A stretch of DNA of 64,000 bases, taken from positions 5,875,913 to 5,939,912 of the forward strand of contig CAMZMU010000012.1 in the NCBI GenBank assembly GCA_947311845.1, in the 5' to 3' direction. This document shows, in pieces, positions 44,901-55,199 of this stretch. A program made the position numbers and the translations under genes. This DNA is from Poa pratensis (taxonomy: Eukaryota > Streptophyta > Magnoliopsida > Poales > Poaceae). How positions within the stretch are numbered: position 1 is the stretch's first letter; each line of letters begins with the position of its first letter. Under the pieces are notes generated by a model. The model was not told the DNA's origin. It searched no databases and worked only from the letters and a program-made list of their open reading frames with translations.

Positions 44901-45246
44901 CACCGAGTACTTCCCCACCGAAGACGAAAACAACCAAGCCATCGTGATGCAGGACGTGCTGCGGTCTGTTCGCGGCTATGCGACCCGGGTTGCCAACATG
45001 GTTGACATCCGCAAGTTCTACAAGGAACACCCGGACCCGCATGTTGCCGTAGCCGATCCCTCCTTGGCGGATCCTGAAGCTGCCGAGGCGAGAAGGCGAA
45101 GCCGGAGCCGACAAGCGCAGCCCCAAGGATGGCGGAGCCAGCCCCAAGAATGCCGGCGTCAGCCCCCAGGATCTCTCCACCAGCTCTACCAAGGCGGCAA
45201 TCCCTTAGACTTCCTCCTGCAAAGGCAGCACAAAACACTGCGTTAA
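41969..45246 (+). pseudogene. Multi-exon antisense gene of the Tat-type element (gypsy-type transposon protein with mobile-domain and coiled coil)
   Basis: Starts MASTQQDAAATAALAAASR at 41969. After an Ala/Pro-rich acidic segment comes the conserved region of the plant 'putative gypsy type transposon' family: SYLKELEEGGYIPP-like text, then FYGLQPHNIAPNSIL, GFQALCEGYLGI and WVSRKIMPLRHR (42290-42990). The C-terminal half is a long Glu/Leu/Gln-rich coiled coil (43830-44540) and a helical tail to the stop at 45246. Five short GT-AG introns fit: 43128-43208, 43378-43453, 43888-44002, 44139-44224 and 44542-44618. The last three keep the reading frame exactly. Frameshifts near 42395 and 42870 and at the exon 2-3 join suggest this copy is inactive. 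Function unknown. Confidence 0.75.
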
Positions 45247-45770
45247 TCTGTTAACGCATAAAACTTTATTTTGGGTTGTAAATATTTATGGGCCAACTTT
45301 TATGCTACACTTGGCGGTAGGCTTATTTAAGTGGCCCGCCTTAATATGTATCTCGCCTGCATGTTTAGCTTTTTCATATGTTGGCGGAACCTCATCTTAG
45401 TTACTTTAGCTGAGCCAACCAGGTGCAATACCAACTAATTTAGACTCAGAGACCAAAGCCAGCATGTTGGTGCCAACGACATACTACTAGGCGACCCACA
45501 CACAAACAGACAGATAAGCATATTAGGCGGTGCAAAGATTGTTTGCGTTTTTAGCCGGCAGACGGCAAATGTCAAAAAGTTTGGACCTTAGCACGGAGCA
45601 AAAACTTATTTTGTTTGGTAACTTTTATGACAACAGATATATGATTGCGAGAAAAGACAAAAGATGGCATGATCCCAAAACTGAATGAGCAAACCACAGA
45701 CTTTTATTTCATAATCATATAGTACTTATTACAATGTGGAAATTGCTAAGTGTAAAAAGGACGTAGCTGC
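45247..45770. other. Spacer between the convergent antisense gene and pol
   Basis: AT-richer sequence between the two tail-to-tail genes. It probably holds both 3' ends; no ORF. Confidence 0.5.
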
Positions 45771-47047
45771 TCAATGTTCCAGGTCGCTTGGTTTCTTCGT
45801 ACTTGTCGTCAACCTTCCTTTTGCGCTTGCGACCTCGCTTCTTCTTGTATCCGTCTCGTGCGTCGACCAAGTAATAAGAACCATTGAGCAACACCTTACT
45901 GACCACAAAAGGTCCTTCCCAAGGCGGGGATAACTTATGCAAGCCCTTCTATCTTGGATTAGGCGGAGAACCAGGTCACCAACTCTAAAACTTCGTTGCC
46001 TCACCCTTCTGCTGTGATAACGCCTCAAACTTTGCTGATAGATGGCGGATCGTGCAAGGGCAACATCTCGTTCTTCATCAAGTAGGTCAAGGCCATCCTG
46101 TCTTGCATCTTCTGCGTCTTCCTGGACGTAGGCTTGAATTCTGGGAGAATCGTACATCATGTCGGTTGGCAACACTGCTTCTGCGCCATAGACTAAGAAG
46201 AAAGGAGTAAACTTGGTTGATCTGTTTGGAGTTGTGCGTAAACTCCAAAGGACAGACTGCAATTCATCCACCCAAGCCCCAGCCGCTCTGTGCAATGGTA
46301 CTTCGAGACGTGGTTTGATTCCTTGTAGACTAAACCATTTGTACGCTCTACTTGACCGTTTGCCTGCGGATGCGCTACTGAGGCTAGATCTAGGCGGATA
46401 CCATGCTTATAACAGTATTCCTCGACTTCGCCTTGCGACAAGTTAGTGCCATTGTCGGTGATGATGCTATGAGGCACCCCGAACCGAGAGATTATTCCCC
46501 ACAGAAAGTTTGCGGCTGTGGCGCCGTCTAGCTTTTTGATAGGCTTAGCTTCAACCCATTTGGTGAACTTGTCTACAGCCACAAGTAAATGTGTGTAGCC
46601 ACCAGGCGCCGTTTTAAACGGACCAACCATGTCCAAGCCCCAGACTGCGAAAGGCCATGTGATGGGTATTGTTTTAAGCTCTTGAGCCGGCATGTGTGAT
46701 TGTCTGGCATAAAGTTGGCAGCCCCTGCATCTTTTAACAATGTCTTCTGCATCTTGCTTGGCTGTCAACCAATAGAAACCTTGTCGGAAGGCTTTTGAAA
46801 CAAGGGCGCGTGAGGAAGCATGATGTCCACATACGCCGGCATGTATCTCATCCAACAGTTCTCTGCCTTCTTCGGGCGAAATGCAGCGTTGGTAAACACC
46901 AGTGGTGCTACGCTTGTACAATTCGCCTTTGATTATTGTAAATGCCTTGGCTCTTCTTATTATTTGCCTTTTCAAAACCTCATCATCCGGTAACTCCTGA
47001 TTGATCAGGAAGTCCAAATATGGCGTCGTCCAATCCGGCTTTACCAA
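45771..47047 (-). pseudogene. Integrase of the Tat-type element
   Basis: The N-terminal zinc-binding region has HAGVCGHHASSRAL and CRGCQLYA (HHCC). The catalytic core has the three acidic residues in GLDMVGPF, ITDNGTN and GQVERTN (DD-E). The frame then shifts near 46290; the C-terminal part continues to 45771 with VDELQSVLWSLRTTPN and FRVGDLVLRL. It would join the cDNA to the genome. The frameshift after the DDE core is the visible lesion. Confidence 0.85.
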
Positions 47048-47574
47048 GTAGACGGCATAGCTAGCATCAACTGGTTCTGCCGATTCTGGGTCAAGGAGGT
47101 CTGCTCCTTTATTGACGGCTTGTGTAGGTGTTCCAGGAAAACATCTTTTGGTACCTTTTTGCGTTCAGACCCCATTCTGGCAAGTGTATCTGCCGCCTCA
47201 TTTTGAGCTCTTGGGATGTGGCGGACCTCGTAGCCTAGAAAACACTTGGCGAATTCGTCAACGGTAGCTCGATATGCCGCCATTGTCTCGCTCTTTGTGT
47301 CCCAAGTACCACGTATCTGTTGCGCCACCAAGTCTGAATCTCCGTAGCAGAGGACACGCTGGACGCCAAGTTCCTTGGCAATGTGTAAACCATGAAGGAG
47401 AGCTTCGTATTCAGCAACATTATTAGTTGCCTTGAAGTGAATTTGTAACACATAACTAAGCTTGTCTCCTTGAGGGTTTCTTAAAACAATGCCAGCCCCC
47501 GAGCCCTGAAGCATTTTTGATCCATCAAAGTGCATGATCCAGTATGCATCTTCAGGGAGAGGTACTTCGTCCAT
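47041..47574 (-). CDS. Second RNase H (archaeal-like) domain of the Tat-type polyprotein
   Basis: An open frame of 177 codons with WIMHFDGSKMLQGSGAGIVL, NVAEYEALLHGL, VLCYGDSDLVAQQI and NEAADTLARMGS, giving the Asp-Glu-Asp-Asp active-site set of an RNase H1-type fold. An extra RNase H of this kind between RT/RNase H and integrase is characteristic of Tat-lineage elements. It is part of a polyprotein, so the ORF start is not a true gene start. Confidence 0.8.
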   Translation of the reverse strand: MDEVPLPEDAYWIMHFDGSKMLQGSGAGIVLRNPQGDKLSYVLQIHFKATNNVAEYEALLHGLHIAKELGVQRVLCYGDSDLVAQQIRGTWDTKSETMAAYRATVDEFAKCFLGYEVRHIPRAQNEAADTLARMGSERKKVPKDVFLEHLHKPSIKEQTSLTQNRQNQLMLAMPSTW

Positions 47575-47591
47575 GGCCTCCGTCCAATCAG

Positions 47592-48917
47592 CTACAAATC
47601 TGCTAAGGCTTGAGACTTAATGGCCGTTCTGGGTTTATACATGATGTCGAAGGCGGCAAGTTCAATGCCCCATTTGGCAACGCGGCCTGTTGCATCTGTA
47701 TTATTGATGATATCCCCCAGAGGTGCCTTGCTCACCACCGTTATTGAATGTTCCTGGAAATAGTGCCTTAACTTCCTGGCGGCGTAGAAAACACCGTAGA
47801 CCAGCTTCTGGTAATGCGGATAACGCTGTTTTGAGGCGGAAAATACTTCACTGATGAAGTAAACCGGACGTTGTTCCGGCAAGTCTGAATTTTCCGTCTT
47901 GCGTTCCACAACCAGTACCACGCTAACAACCAAGTTAGTTGCGCGATGTAGAGCAGCATTGGTTCCTGCGAACGAGGAGCTGCCAAAATTGGAGCAGACG
48001 TTAACGCGTCCTTGAGTTGCTGCAAGGCGGCGTCTGCTTCGTCTGTCCACTCGAAGTTGTCGGATTTCTTCAGAAGCCGGTAGAGAGGCAGTGCCTTCTC
48101 ACCAAGACGGCTAATGAAACGACTGACGGCAGCCGCCGAGCCGGCAAGTCGCTGCACGTCCTTCAGGGCCTGGATATGTTGAGGATCGCTTTGATTTTTT
48201 CTGGATTACTTCTATCCCTCGTTCGGAAACGATAAAGCCAAGCAATTTGCCGGCAGGAACCCCGAAGACGCATTTTTTCGGGTTGAGCTTCATCCTATAT
48301 ACCCGGAGGCTATCAAAGGTTTCTCTCAAATCGTCAAGCAAATCTGCCTTCTTTCTTGACATGACGGCAATGTCGTCAACATAGACGTGAACATTGCGGC
48401 CAATTTGCTCGTGAAGGCATCTTTGCATACACCGCTGATACGTTGCGCCGGCATTTTTTAGACCGAAGGGCATCGTGATGTAGCAGAAGGTCCCGTAGGG
48501 CGTAGTGAACGCTGTTTTGATTTGGTCGGATTCTCGCATTTTGATTTGGTGGTACCCGGAGTACGCATCCAAAAAGCACAGCAGCTCGGAGCCGGCTGTG
48601 GAGTCTATGACCTGATCTATACGAGGCAAAGCAAAGTGGTCCTTAGGACAGCACTTGTTCAAACCGGTATAATCAATGCACATTCTCATTTCCTTATTAG
48701 GTTTTGGAACCATTACAGGATTTGCCAACCAATCAGTGTGTACTACCTCCCTAATGAACTTGGCTTCTTGCAACTTGATGATCTCCTTCCCTATTGCTGT
48801 CCGCTTCTTCTCACCGTAGCGCCTTATTCCTTGCTTCACTGGTTTGGCTCCTTCGTAGACGTTAAGAGAGTGCTCGGCAAGTTCCCTCGGGACACCTGGC
48901 ATGTCGCTGACGACCAT
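47592..48917 (-). pseudogene. Reverse transcriptase and first RNase H of the Tat-type element
   Basis: RT from 48917: FIREVVHTDWLANPVMVPK, MRMCIDYTGLNK, CFLDAYSGYHQI, MPFGLKNAGATYQR and the catalytic YVDD in HVYVDDIAV (about 48370), then LGFIVSERGIE. A frameshift follows near 48170. The connection and gypsy RNase H continue with FEWTDEADAALQQLK and FSASKQRYPHYQKLVYGV to 47592, with further frame changes. It copies the element's RNA into DNA. Confidence 0.9.
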
Positions 48918-49080
48918 GCAAAGATGTCCTGATTCTCACGGAGGAACCTGACGAGCGCGCTTTCCTATTTGTCGTCCAAGCCAGCCCCTATGGTGACTTG
49001 CTTGGAGCTGTCACCTGGGACCAGATCCGCCTTCTTTGTGTCTTCGGACGCCTTGAAAGTGTTCTTTTGCTCAGCGGTCT

Positions 49081-49822
49081 TTACATGCTCCGGCAACTGC
49101 GACGTATCGAGCTCTTTTTCAACATGGCTAACTCCTCTGCGTGGAGGACTGCCTCAGCGAAGGCGGCGTTGCCACGCTCGCACTCCTTTGCTTTCTTGAA
49201 GTTGCCACTGATGGTAATTGTACCATTGGGTCCCGGCATCTTCAGCTTGCTGTATATGTAACACGGGCGAGCCATGAATTTGGCGAAAGCTGGCCGTCCA
49301 AAAATGGCGTGGTAGGCACTTTTGAAGGGGACTACTTCGAACCTGAGATACTCCGAGCGGTAGTTTGTCTCAGGCCCAAAAGTAACCTCCAATTGATGCT
49401 TCCCATTGACTTGGCTTGCTTTCCCGGAACATGCCATGAAACTTGACTTTGCTATAGTCAAGCTGGCTTTCCGACAAGTTCATGCGCTTCAGAGTGTCCG
49501 CGTAGATGATGTTGAGGCTGCTGCCGCCATCCATCAACACCTTGGTGAGCCTGAAGTTATCGACAATTGGGTCGACGACAAGGGCGTATTTGCCGGGGTG
49601 AGGAACGTGATCTGGATGATCATCTCTATCCCAAGTTATTGGCTCCTCTGACCAGTCTAGATACTGGGGAACGTCTGGTACTGTGGCGTTTAGCTCGCGC
49701 ATCTCCGCCTTTTCTTCTTTTGCCGAAGGAGTGCCCAGGAAGCACACCAATTGGCCATGTACCTTGGGATATTTCCTTTCTTTGCGCATCAGCTTGGGTT
49801 CCTCATCCTCGGACATGGACAT
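49081..49822 (-). pseudogene. Aspartic protease region of the Tat-type element
   Basis: Two overlapping minus frames. The first has LTKVLMDGGSSLNIIY, the Asp-Gly-Gly variant of the retropepsin active site, and the second has LRFEVVPFKSAYHAIFGRP, the usual flap/C-terminal part. A frameshift near 49400 separates them. In an intact element it cuts the polyprotein. Confidence 0.8.
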
Positions 49823-49928
49823 GCCCCATCATCGTCTTCCTTCTTTGTCTTCTCAGCCTTTTTGCTCTTTTTTGATTTCCAGCCAACCTCGGGGTCCTTC
49901 TTGAAGTCCTCCATGAACCGGCATTCCC

Positions 49929-52090
49929 CTAATGTGTGGTTACTTTGCCTAAGGACGCGTGGATTGGGCAGGGCAAGGCTTTCGCCTGATCGTACGTCAG
50001 GCGCTGCTTGCTGGAGCCGCCATCTTTACCCTTTCCTTTCCACTTGCGGTTGCCGCCTTTGCCTTCGAAGGCGGCGGCGACCTCGTTTGATGGTCCGGCT
50101 TTGTCATCCTGGGGAGCCTTGCGTTTGTGACTTGCTCGCCTGTTTGGCGCCATATCATGTGCGCCATCTCCATCGCGTGCATCATCATCCGCCTGTGCGT
50201 ACATGGCTGCTACTTCGAGCATGACTCCGAGATCCTTGACTTGCATGCGTACGAGCTTATGTCTGAGACTTGAGCCCTTCAGGAGGCCTGTGGTGAAGGC
50301 ATGGATTGCTTGATTGTCGTCTACGTTCTCGCAGCTTGCCTTTGTTTGAATCCACCTTGCCAAGAAGCTTGTAGCTGTTTCATCTGGCTTTTGCACGCAA
50401 CGAACCAAATCTGTGTATGTATTGGGTCGCTTGTACGTGCCTTGGAAGTGCTGCGTGAACACCTTTTCCATGTCATGCCAACTATGAATGCTTTTCTCCG
50501 GCAAGTTTTCGATCCAGCTTCGGGCTGTCCCCTCCAGCATGAGGGGAAGGAAGCGTGCGCGACGAGGCCATTGCCTCCGGCAATTTCAACTGCCAGCGCG
50601 TAGTCCGACAACCATGAGTTTGGCTTGTCCGCTCCATTGTACCTTTGATGAGTTTTTGACACTGATGTCATGTCTCGGGTACTTGAACGTTGCGGATGGC
50701 TGGGCCAAAGCACTCAGGTCCTAGATAGGCATCTTGCTTTCCAGCCTTGATGTCATTGAGACGATGTCTCGCGTCTTGCGGACTGAGCTGTTTGCCAGAT
50801 CTATCGCATGGGCTCGTCCTGCGCTGCCCGGCTGTGCCTAGGCTCGTTGTTGTGTCCCCGGCTTCCGCCTTCGTGCCTGGGCACTGGTGGTGGGGACTGT
50901 GTGCGGTCCCTGCTTCTTCTTGGCGGCGGGGCGTCGTCGCGGTTGCCGCCACTCCTTGGCGGCTGCTTGCTGCCCCTGCTTCCGCCTTCATCCCGCCTAG
51001 GCGGAGGAGGTGAGGCCTTGCGCCTGTTGCCGGTCCTGGACGCCTCGTCACGCTGCCTTTTGGGAGGTGGTGATTTGCGTGGGTCTTTCTCCTTGTCCTT
51101 CCCTTTTCCGTGGCTACTGGAGCCGGACGGATCTTCGGGTTGCCACCGGCCGCAGCTTTGCAAGCGTTGGATTTTGATTCCAACTTTCCTCCCCTTGCGT
51201 CCGCCATGTCGGCGCGAGAATCAGCACGGGCCTGCTGCTCTAGAGCTTTGTGAGCAAGGATCGATGCGTAGTAGATCTTCTCGTCCTTGTCATAGTCATC
51301 ATTGTTGAGGATGTCCAAGGCGGCTGCAGTGTTGAGGACAGGGTTGCGAGGATGACGTCCCCGTTCTTGTCCTTACGCTGCGGCGCTGTAGCCCACTCGA
51401 AACCAAGCTTTTGGGCAGGGGATTTGAAGGTGTCATGATCCCTGCCTTTCTTTTTCTCTCTCCCCAGTCCTGCCGGCTTGGGCAATGGGTGGTGGTGAAA
51501 AGATTGCGCTTGGGGTCGCACTTGGCGGTTATCTTGGCGTTTTCCTCCTTGGCTTCGTCGAGGAGGCTCTGGACCTCTGCTTGCTTGCTTTTGAGGTACT
51601 CAGTTTGCTCCACCAAGGTGTTCCGAAGTTTCTCCAAATCAGCCGGATTGGTTTTGTCGTTTACCGGCGTGTGAAGAACTTCCGCCAGAGCCGCCATGTT
51701 CCTATCTTGCTGGGCTCGCCCTTCTCCAGAATTTCTTCTTTGGAGCCCCAGGAGGCTCTGGAAACTGTGGATCGGTTGCCGGGGTCCCCAGGTTGGCGGC
51801 GTCAGTTGCCGCCTTCTCTGAGGCTGCACCGGTGACATCCGCCACAAAAACCTGCTGCATGTTGACGGAGAGCCCGTAGCCGCCTCAGATGGCGGAGGAT
51901 CAGGTGTAACAAAACACTGCTTGACCCGTTGCTCAAACATGCTGGCAGAATCTTCTTCGGAATCAGAATCTACGTTGACGTGAACGGTAGATCTGGATCC
52001 GGCATCCGACATCACATCATCCTGGAGCGCAGGAAGAATAGATTCGGGATCTTGACTGTTGGGCTGGGAGTCTGATCCCAGTCCCGTCAT
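49929..52090 (-). pseudogene. Gag of the Tat-type element, broken by frameshifts
   Basis: Begins MTGLGSDSQPNSQDP at 52090. A Glu/Lys-rich helical part lies near 51560-51650, and a very basic Arg/Pro/Gly-rich stretch at 50770-51170. The capsid-like domain in 49929-50540 has GTARSWIENLPEKSIHSW, VFTQHFQGTYKRP and CVQKPDETATSFLARW. At least three frame changes interrupt it. It would package the element RNA in cytoplasmic particles. Confidence 0.8.
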
Positions 52091-52400
52091 GCCGACAAAG
52101 TGTAGATCTGAATCTGCGGACTCCTCAGGGAGGCAAACTCAGATCCGTCTTGATTGTAGGGCGGGTGGGATGGCGAATAAATTCGCGGCAACCCATACGC
52201 CTCAGAAGTGTAGCCGATGAACACATCGACGCCGCCAAACGGCACAACTCCGCATCCGACAATGTAGTCGTCTGCGGGGATGTAGGACTCGTCGCAGCTG
52301 ATGTAGTGGTTGTCGCCGTAGCGAACAGCGCGGCCGACGGCGATTGTTTCGCCGATGCCGCCAAGAGTTCCCGCCTGGAACGTGACGCCTGACGCCTTAG

Positions 52401-52420
52401 GCCCCACGGTGGGCGCCAAC
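52401..52420 (-). other. Primer-binding site region of the Tat-type element
   Basis: On the minus strand, GTTGGCGCCCACCGTGGGGC immediately follows the LTR. The TGGCGCC start is typical for tRNA-primed grass gypsy elements of this type. Confidence 0.75.
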
Positions 52421-52939
52421 TGTCGTCGTATCGGCATCTTGGATAGGAGACGGGGTCCTGCTAGCCGAGGGTGAACGTAGGGCAAGAAGGTGGACGTCGT
52501 CAAGGTCGGGATTGTACACGGCGGTTTACCCAGCTTCAGGCACCACGGCGGTGGCGGTGCCCTACGTGCTGCTATAACTCACTATAAGGCAATATCGCCG
52601 TGAACAGGTTACAATGAGTTGGATTATGAGTATCGATGCCCTAAAGGCGTCCCGAGGTCCAGCTTATATAGGCGGCTGGACCTAGGGTTACAAGGTGATT
52701 ACGTATCCAGCAAGTATACGGAGTCCTAAACCTAGCCGGCAAGTATGCCGCCTTCCGTCTTGGTCTTGGTGGCTTCATGGGCTTCAGTCTTGGGCCTCCT
52801 CCTTGCCGGCATCCGCCTTCCTTGGTCGTCAGCTATCTGGGCCGCCCGGTAGGCAAAGCCTTCACCACCACTGCGGGCCACCCTGGACTAGCCGGATTGA
52901 TCCATGCTGGTGATACCCCTAGTAGGTATATCCCCAACA
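52421..52939 (-). repeat. 5' LTR of the Tat-type element
   Basis: 519 bp, almost identical to 40915-41436; a complex indel near 52625 and a few substitutions separate them. Confidence 0.9.
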
Positions 52940-53016
52940 CCACCCATCCCTCCCTGTTCCGTGTGTCTTTGGTGGCGTTAGGCGTTGGTGGCGGTAGACG
53001 GTGGTGGTAGAATCAT

Positions 53017-54898
53017 GACAAAAAACGGCGACCTTTCTTCAGAAAGCACGGGTACGCTGGAATTGAAATCTGTTCTCCTGGATGTGCAAACACTGCAGCG
53101 TGTTCGTGAGGAAGATAAGCAAGAATTCACTGCCTTTTCCAAAAAAGTCGAGCAGAACTTCATCACATCCAGGAAAATTTCGACAATATTCAGGTTAGTT
53201 TGGAGAAACTGCTAGCTGTTGCGGTTGTCCGGCGTCTGCTCCTCCTGCTTCACCACCCCTAGCAGCAGCAACAGTAGCTGAGTCCCAGCCCAGGATAGTG
53301 TCACCCAGGTACAGCCTAAGCAAAACATGATTGTGGTCAGGCCAGTTGGAACAGCTGTTTTACGTGATGCTGCAGGCAGAGAGGTGAATCTCGATGGTAC
53401 ACCAAAGGTAACATACAGGCACCCAAATTTTGTGGCTCCTCAACCACATATACATACACAGAGAGGTGAAGCTTCAGTACAATTGGGTATACAGCAACAG
53501 GAACAGGGTAACTTAGAGGATGGAAGAGATCATCAGCTCAGAAATAGAGCCCTGTTTCCGCAGCATGACAACAACAAGAACACTCCTGCAGTGAAGCCAG
53601 CTAGAATGAACATACCTGAATTTGAAGGTACTGATGCTGATTCTTGGATACAAACAATTGAACAGTACTTTGAAGCAGCTCGAACACCACTGGAACAAAG
53701 AACTGAAGTGGCAGTAACATATCTCAAAGGACCTGCAATACAGTGGTGGCGTGGTACAGGCTATTACCCCCATAATACCCCTTGGCATCGTTTCACAAGG
53801 TATATCACGACAGATTTTCAGACATCTGTTTGTGATAATGTCAGAAATTTCCATCAGTTAACACAGACAGGAACAGTAGCACAGTATGTGTTGGAATTTG
53901 AAAAAGCTCTGAACTTGATGCGCAGAGATAGCCCATCTTTGACTGAAGATTATTATATCAACAGCTTCATGTCTGGACTGAATTCTTATATCCAGAGTCA
54001 CTTGCAGTGCCTCAGGCCACAAACAATGACAGAAGCAATGTGGTATGCTAGAAGAATGGAGCAGGCACAACCTCTTAAAAAGCAGAGCTATCCTCACATA
54101 CAACAGCCTGTCAGGAAACAATTTTACCCTGATAATACTGCTAAAGGCAATACCCAACCATTATCTGAAATTATTCACAAAGCCAAACTGAATAAAGTTT
54201 GCTTCAGGTGCAATGATCCTTGGTTTCCAGGACATAAACAGGTCTGCAAAATGAGTAACAAGTCACAAATCCTTGCTTTACAGCAAAATGCAACACAACA
54301 GTGTGAAAATGACACAGCAGAGGTGATTTATGTGGACTATGATGATTCTGATGATGATGCTCCAGTACCAAAACCAGAAGCAGAACTAAAAATCTCTATG
54401 CATGCAGTAACTGGCACTAAAGATGAGAACTATACATTCACACTAACAGCTATTATGGGTGATCAGGTGGCTACTGTTCTTATTGATTCGGGTAGCACTG
54501 GCACATTCATGACACCTGAATTAGCTAAGAAAGCAAATTGCAGAACTCATCCATCAAAGAAGGTAATGGTAATGGTAGCTAATGGACAGGAGTTGGCTTC
54601 TGAATTCTCCACAGAAACAGTGTCTTACTCTATACAGGGCAAGAAATTACTGTACAGTTTCAGGCTGTTGCCACTCACAGGATATGATATAGTCCGTGGT
54701 ACTGACTGGATTAAAGCACACAGCCCTGTAACAATGGATTTCAAGCAAATGTTCATCTCTATCAAGGACAGCAATGGTAAACAAGTGCGACTACTAGATG
54801 AATCTCTACCATCAACACCTGATGTTATACAGATGGACAGGCAATCTATTATATTATTAAAACAACAAACAATTAACGGAGGAGATTTGTTGATTTAA
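53017..54898 (+). pseudogene. Gag-protease of the older gypsy element
   Basis: The natural start is probably ATG at 53017 (MTKNGDLSSESTG); the frame is disturbed near 53160 and 53270. From 53327 a 523-codon ORF stays open to 54898. Its gag capsid region has FEGTDADSWIQTIEQYF, YLKGPAIQWWRG and FEKALNLMRRDSPSLTEDY. A zinc knuckle reads CFRCNDPWFPGHKQVC (about 54202-54249). The retropepsin-like protease has VATVLIDSGSTGTFM (Asp-Ser-Gly) and YDIVRGTDWI. Length and order fit a Ty3/gypsy gag-PR. The RT that should follow is missing; the protein ends TINGGDLLI. Confidence 0.85.
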
Positions 54899-55199
54899 CT
54901 TAAGATGCCTCTCAATGGCTTAGATTCACAGTCATCTACCGCACGGTACTAGATGAACCAATCACGTCACGTTGAAAAAGAAAGAGAAAACGTGTTGTAA
55001 AAGGAAAAGGAAAACGTAATCAAAGCCAATCCTATTTACGGCTCAGACGCATCGCGAGGAGCCCGTTTTTTCGGTATGCAGCAGAATCGTTTTGGTCGTC
55101 GGGTACCTCTCGGCGGCGCGCAGCGCATCCCCGGAGGTGTACTATCAAGTTAGTAGGGCAACACGGCCGCGGCCTCGCACCCGGCACATCCGGCACTAG
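54899..55199. other. Unassigned flank of the broken gypsy element
   Basis: No recognisable LTR or pol sequence; the element must break at or near 54900. Confidence 0.4.

Larger units (their letters stand above)
40915..52939 (-). mobile_element. Complete Ty3/gypsy element, Tat-type, minus orientation, with an antisense gene
   Basis: Two LTRs (40915-41436 and 52421-52939) share TG...CA ends and differ by only a few substitutions and one small complex indel. A 5-bp TSD, CCACC, lies at 40910-40914 and 52940-52944. On the minus strand the order is primer site, gag, protease, reverse transcriptase, RNase H, second RNase H, integrase. Two RNase H domains and a long region between pol and the 3' LTR are features of the Tat lineage. 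That region (41437-45770) contains a gene on the opposite strand. Pol and gag are broken by frameshifts. Confidence 0.95.
40245..54898 (+). mobile_element. Older Ty3/gypsy element (LTR, leader, gag-protease), split by a second gypsy element
   Basis: The 5' LTR (about 40245-40699) is followed by a primer site and leader (40700-40914), which continue after the inner element at 52945 and lead to a gag-protease ORF ending at 54898. No reverse transcriptase, integrase or 3' LTR follows, so the 3' half has been lost. Removing 40915-52939 and one CCACC restores a continuous leader. Confidence 0.8.
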
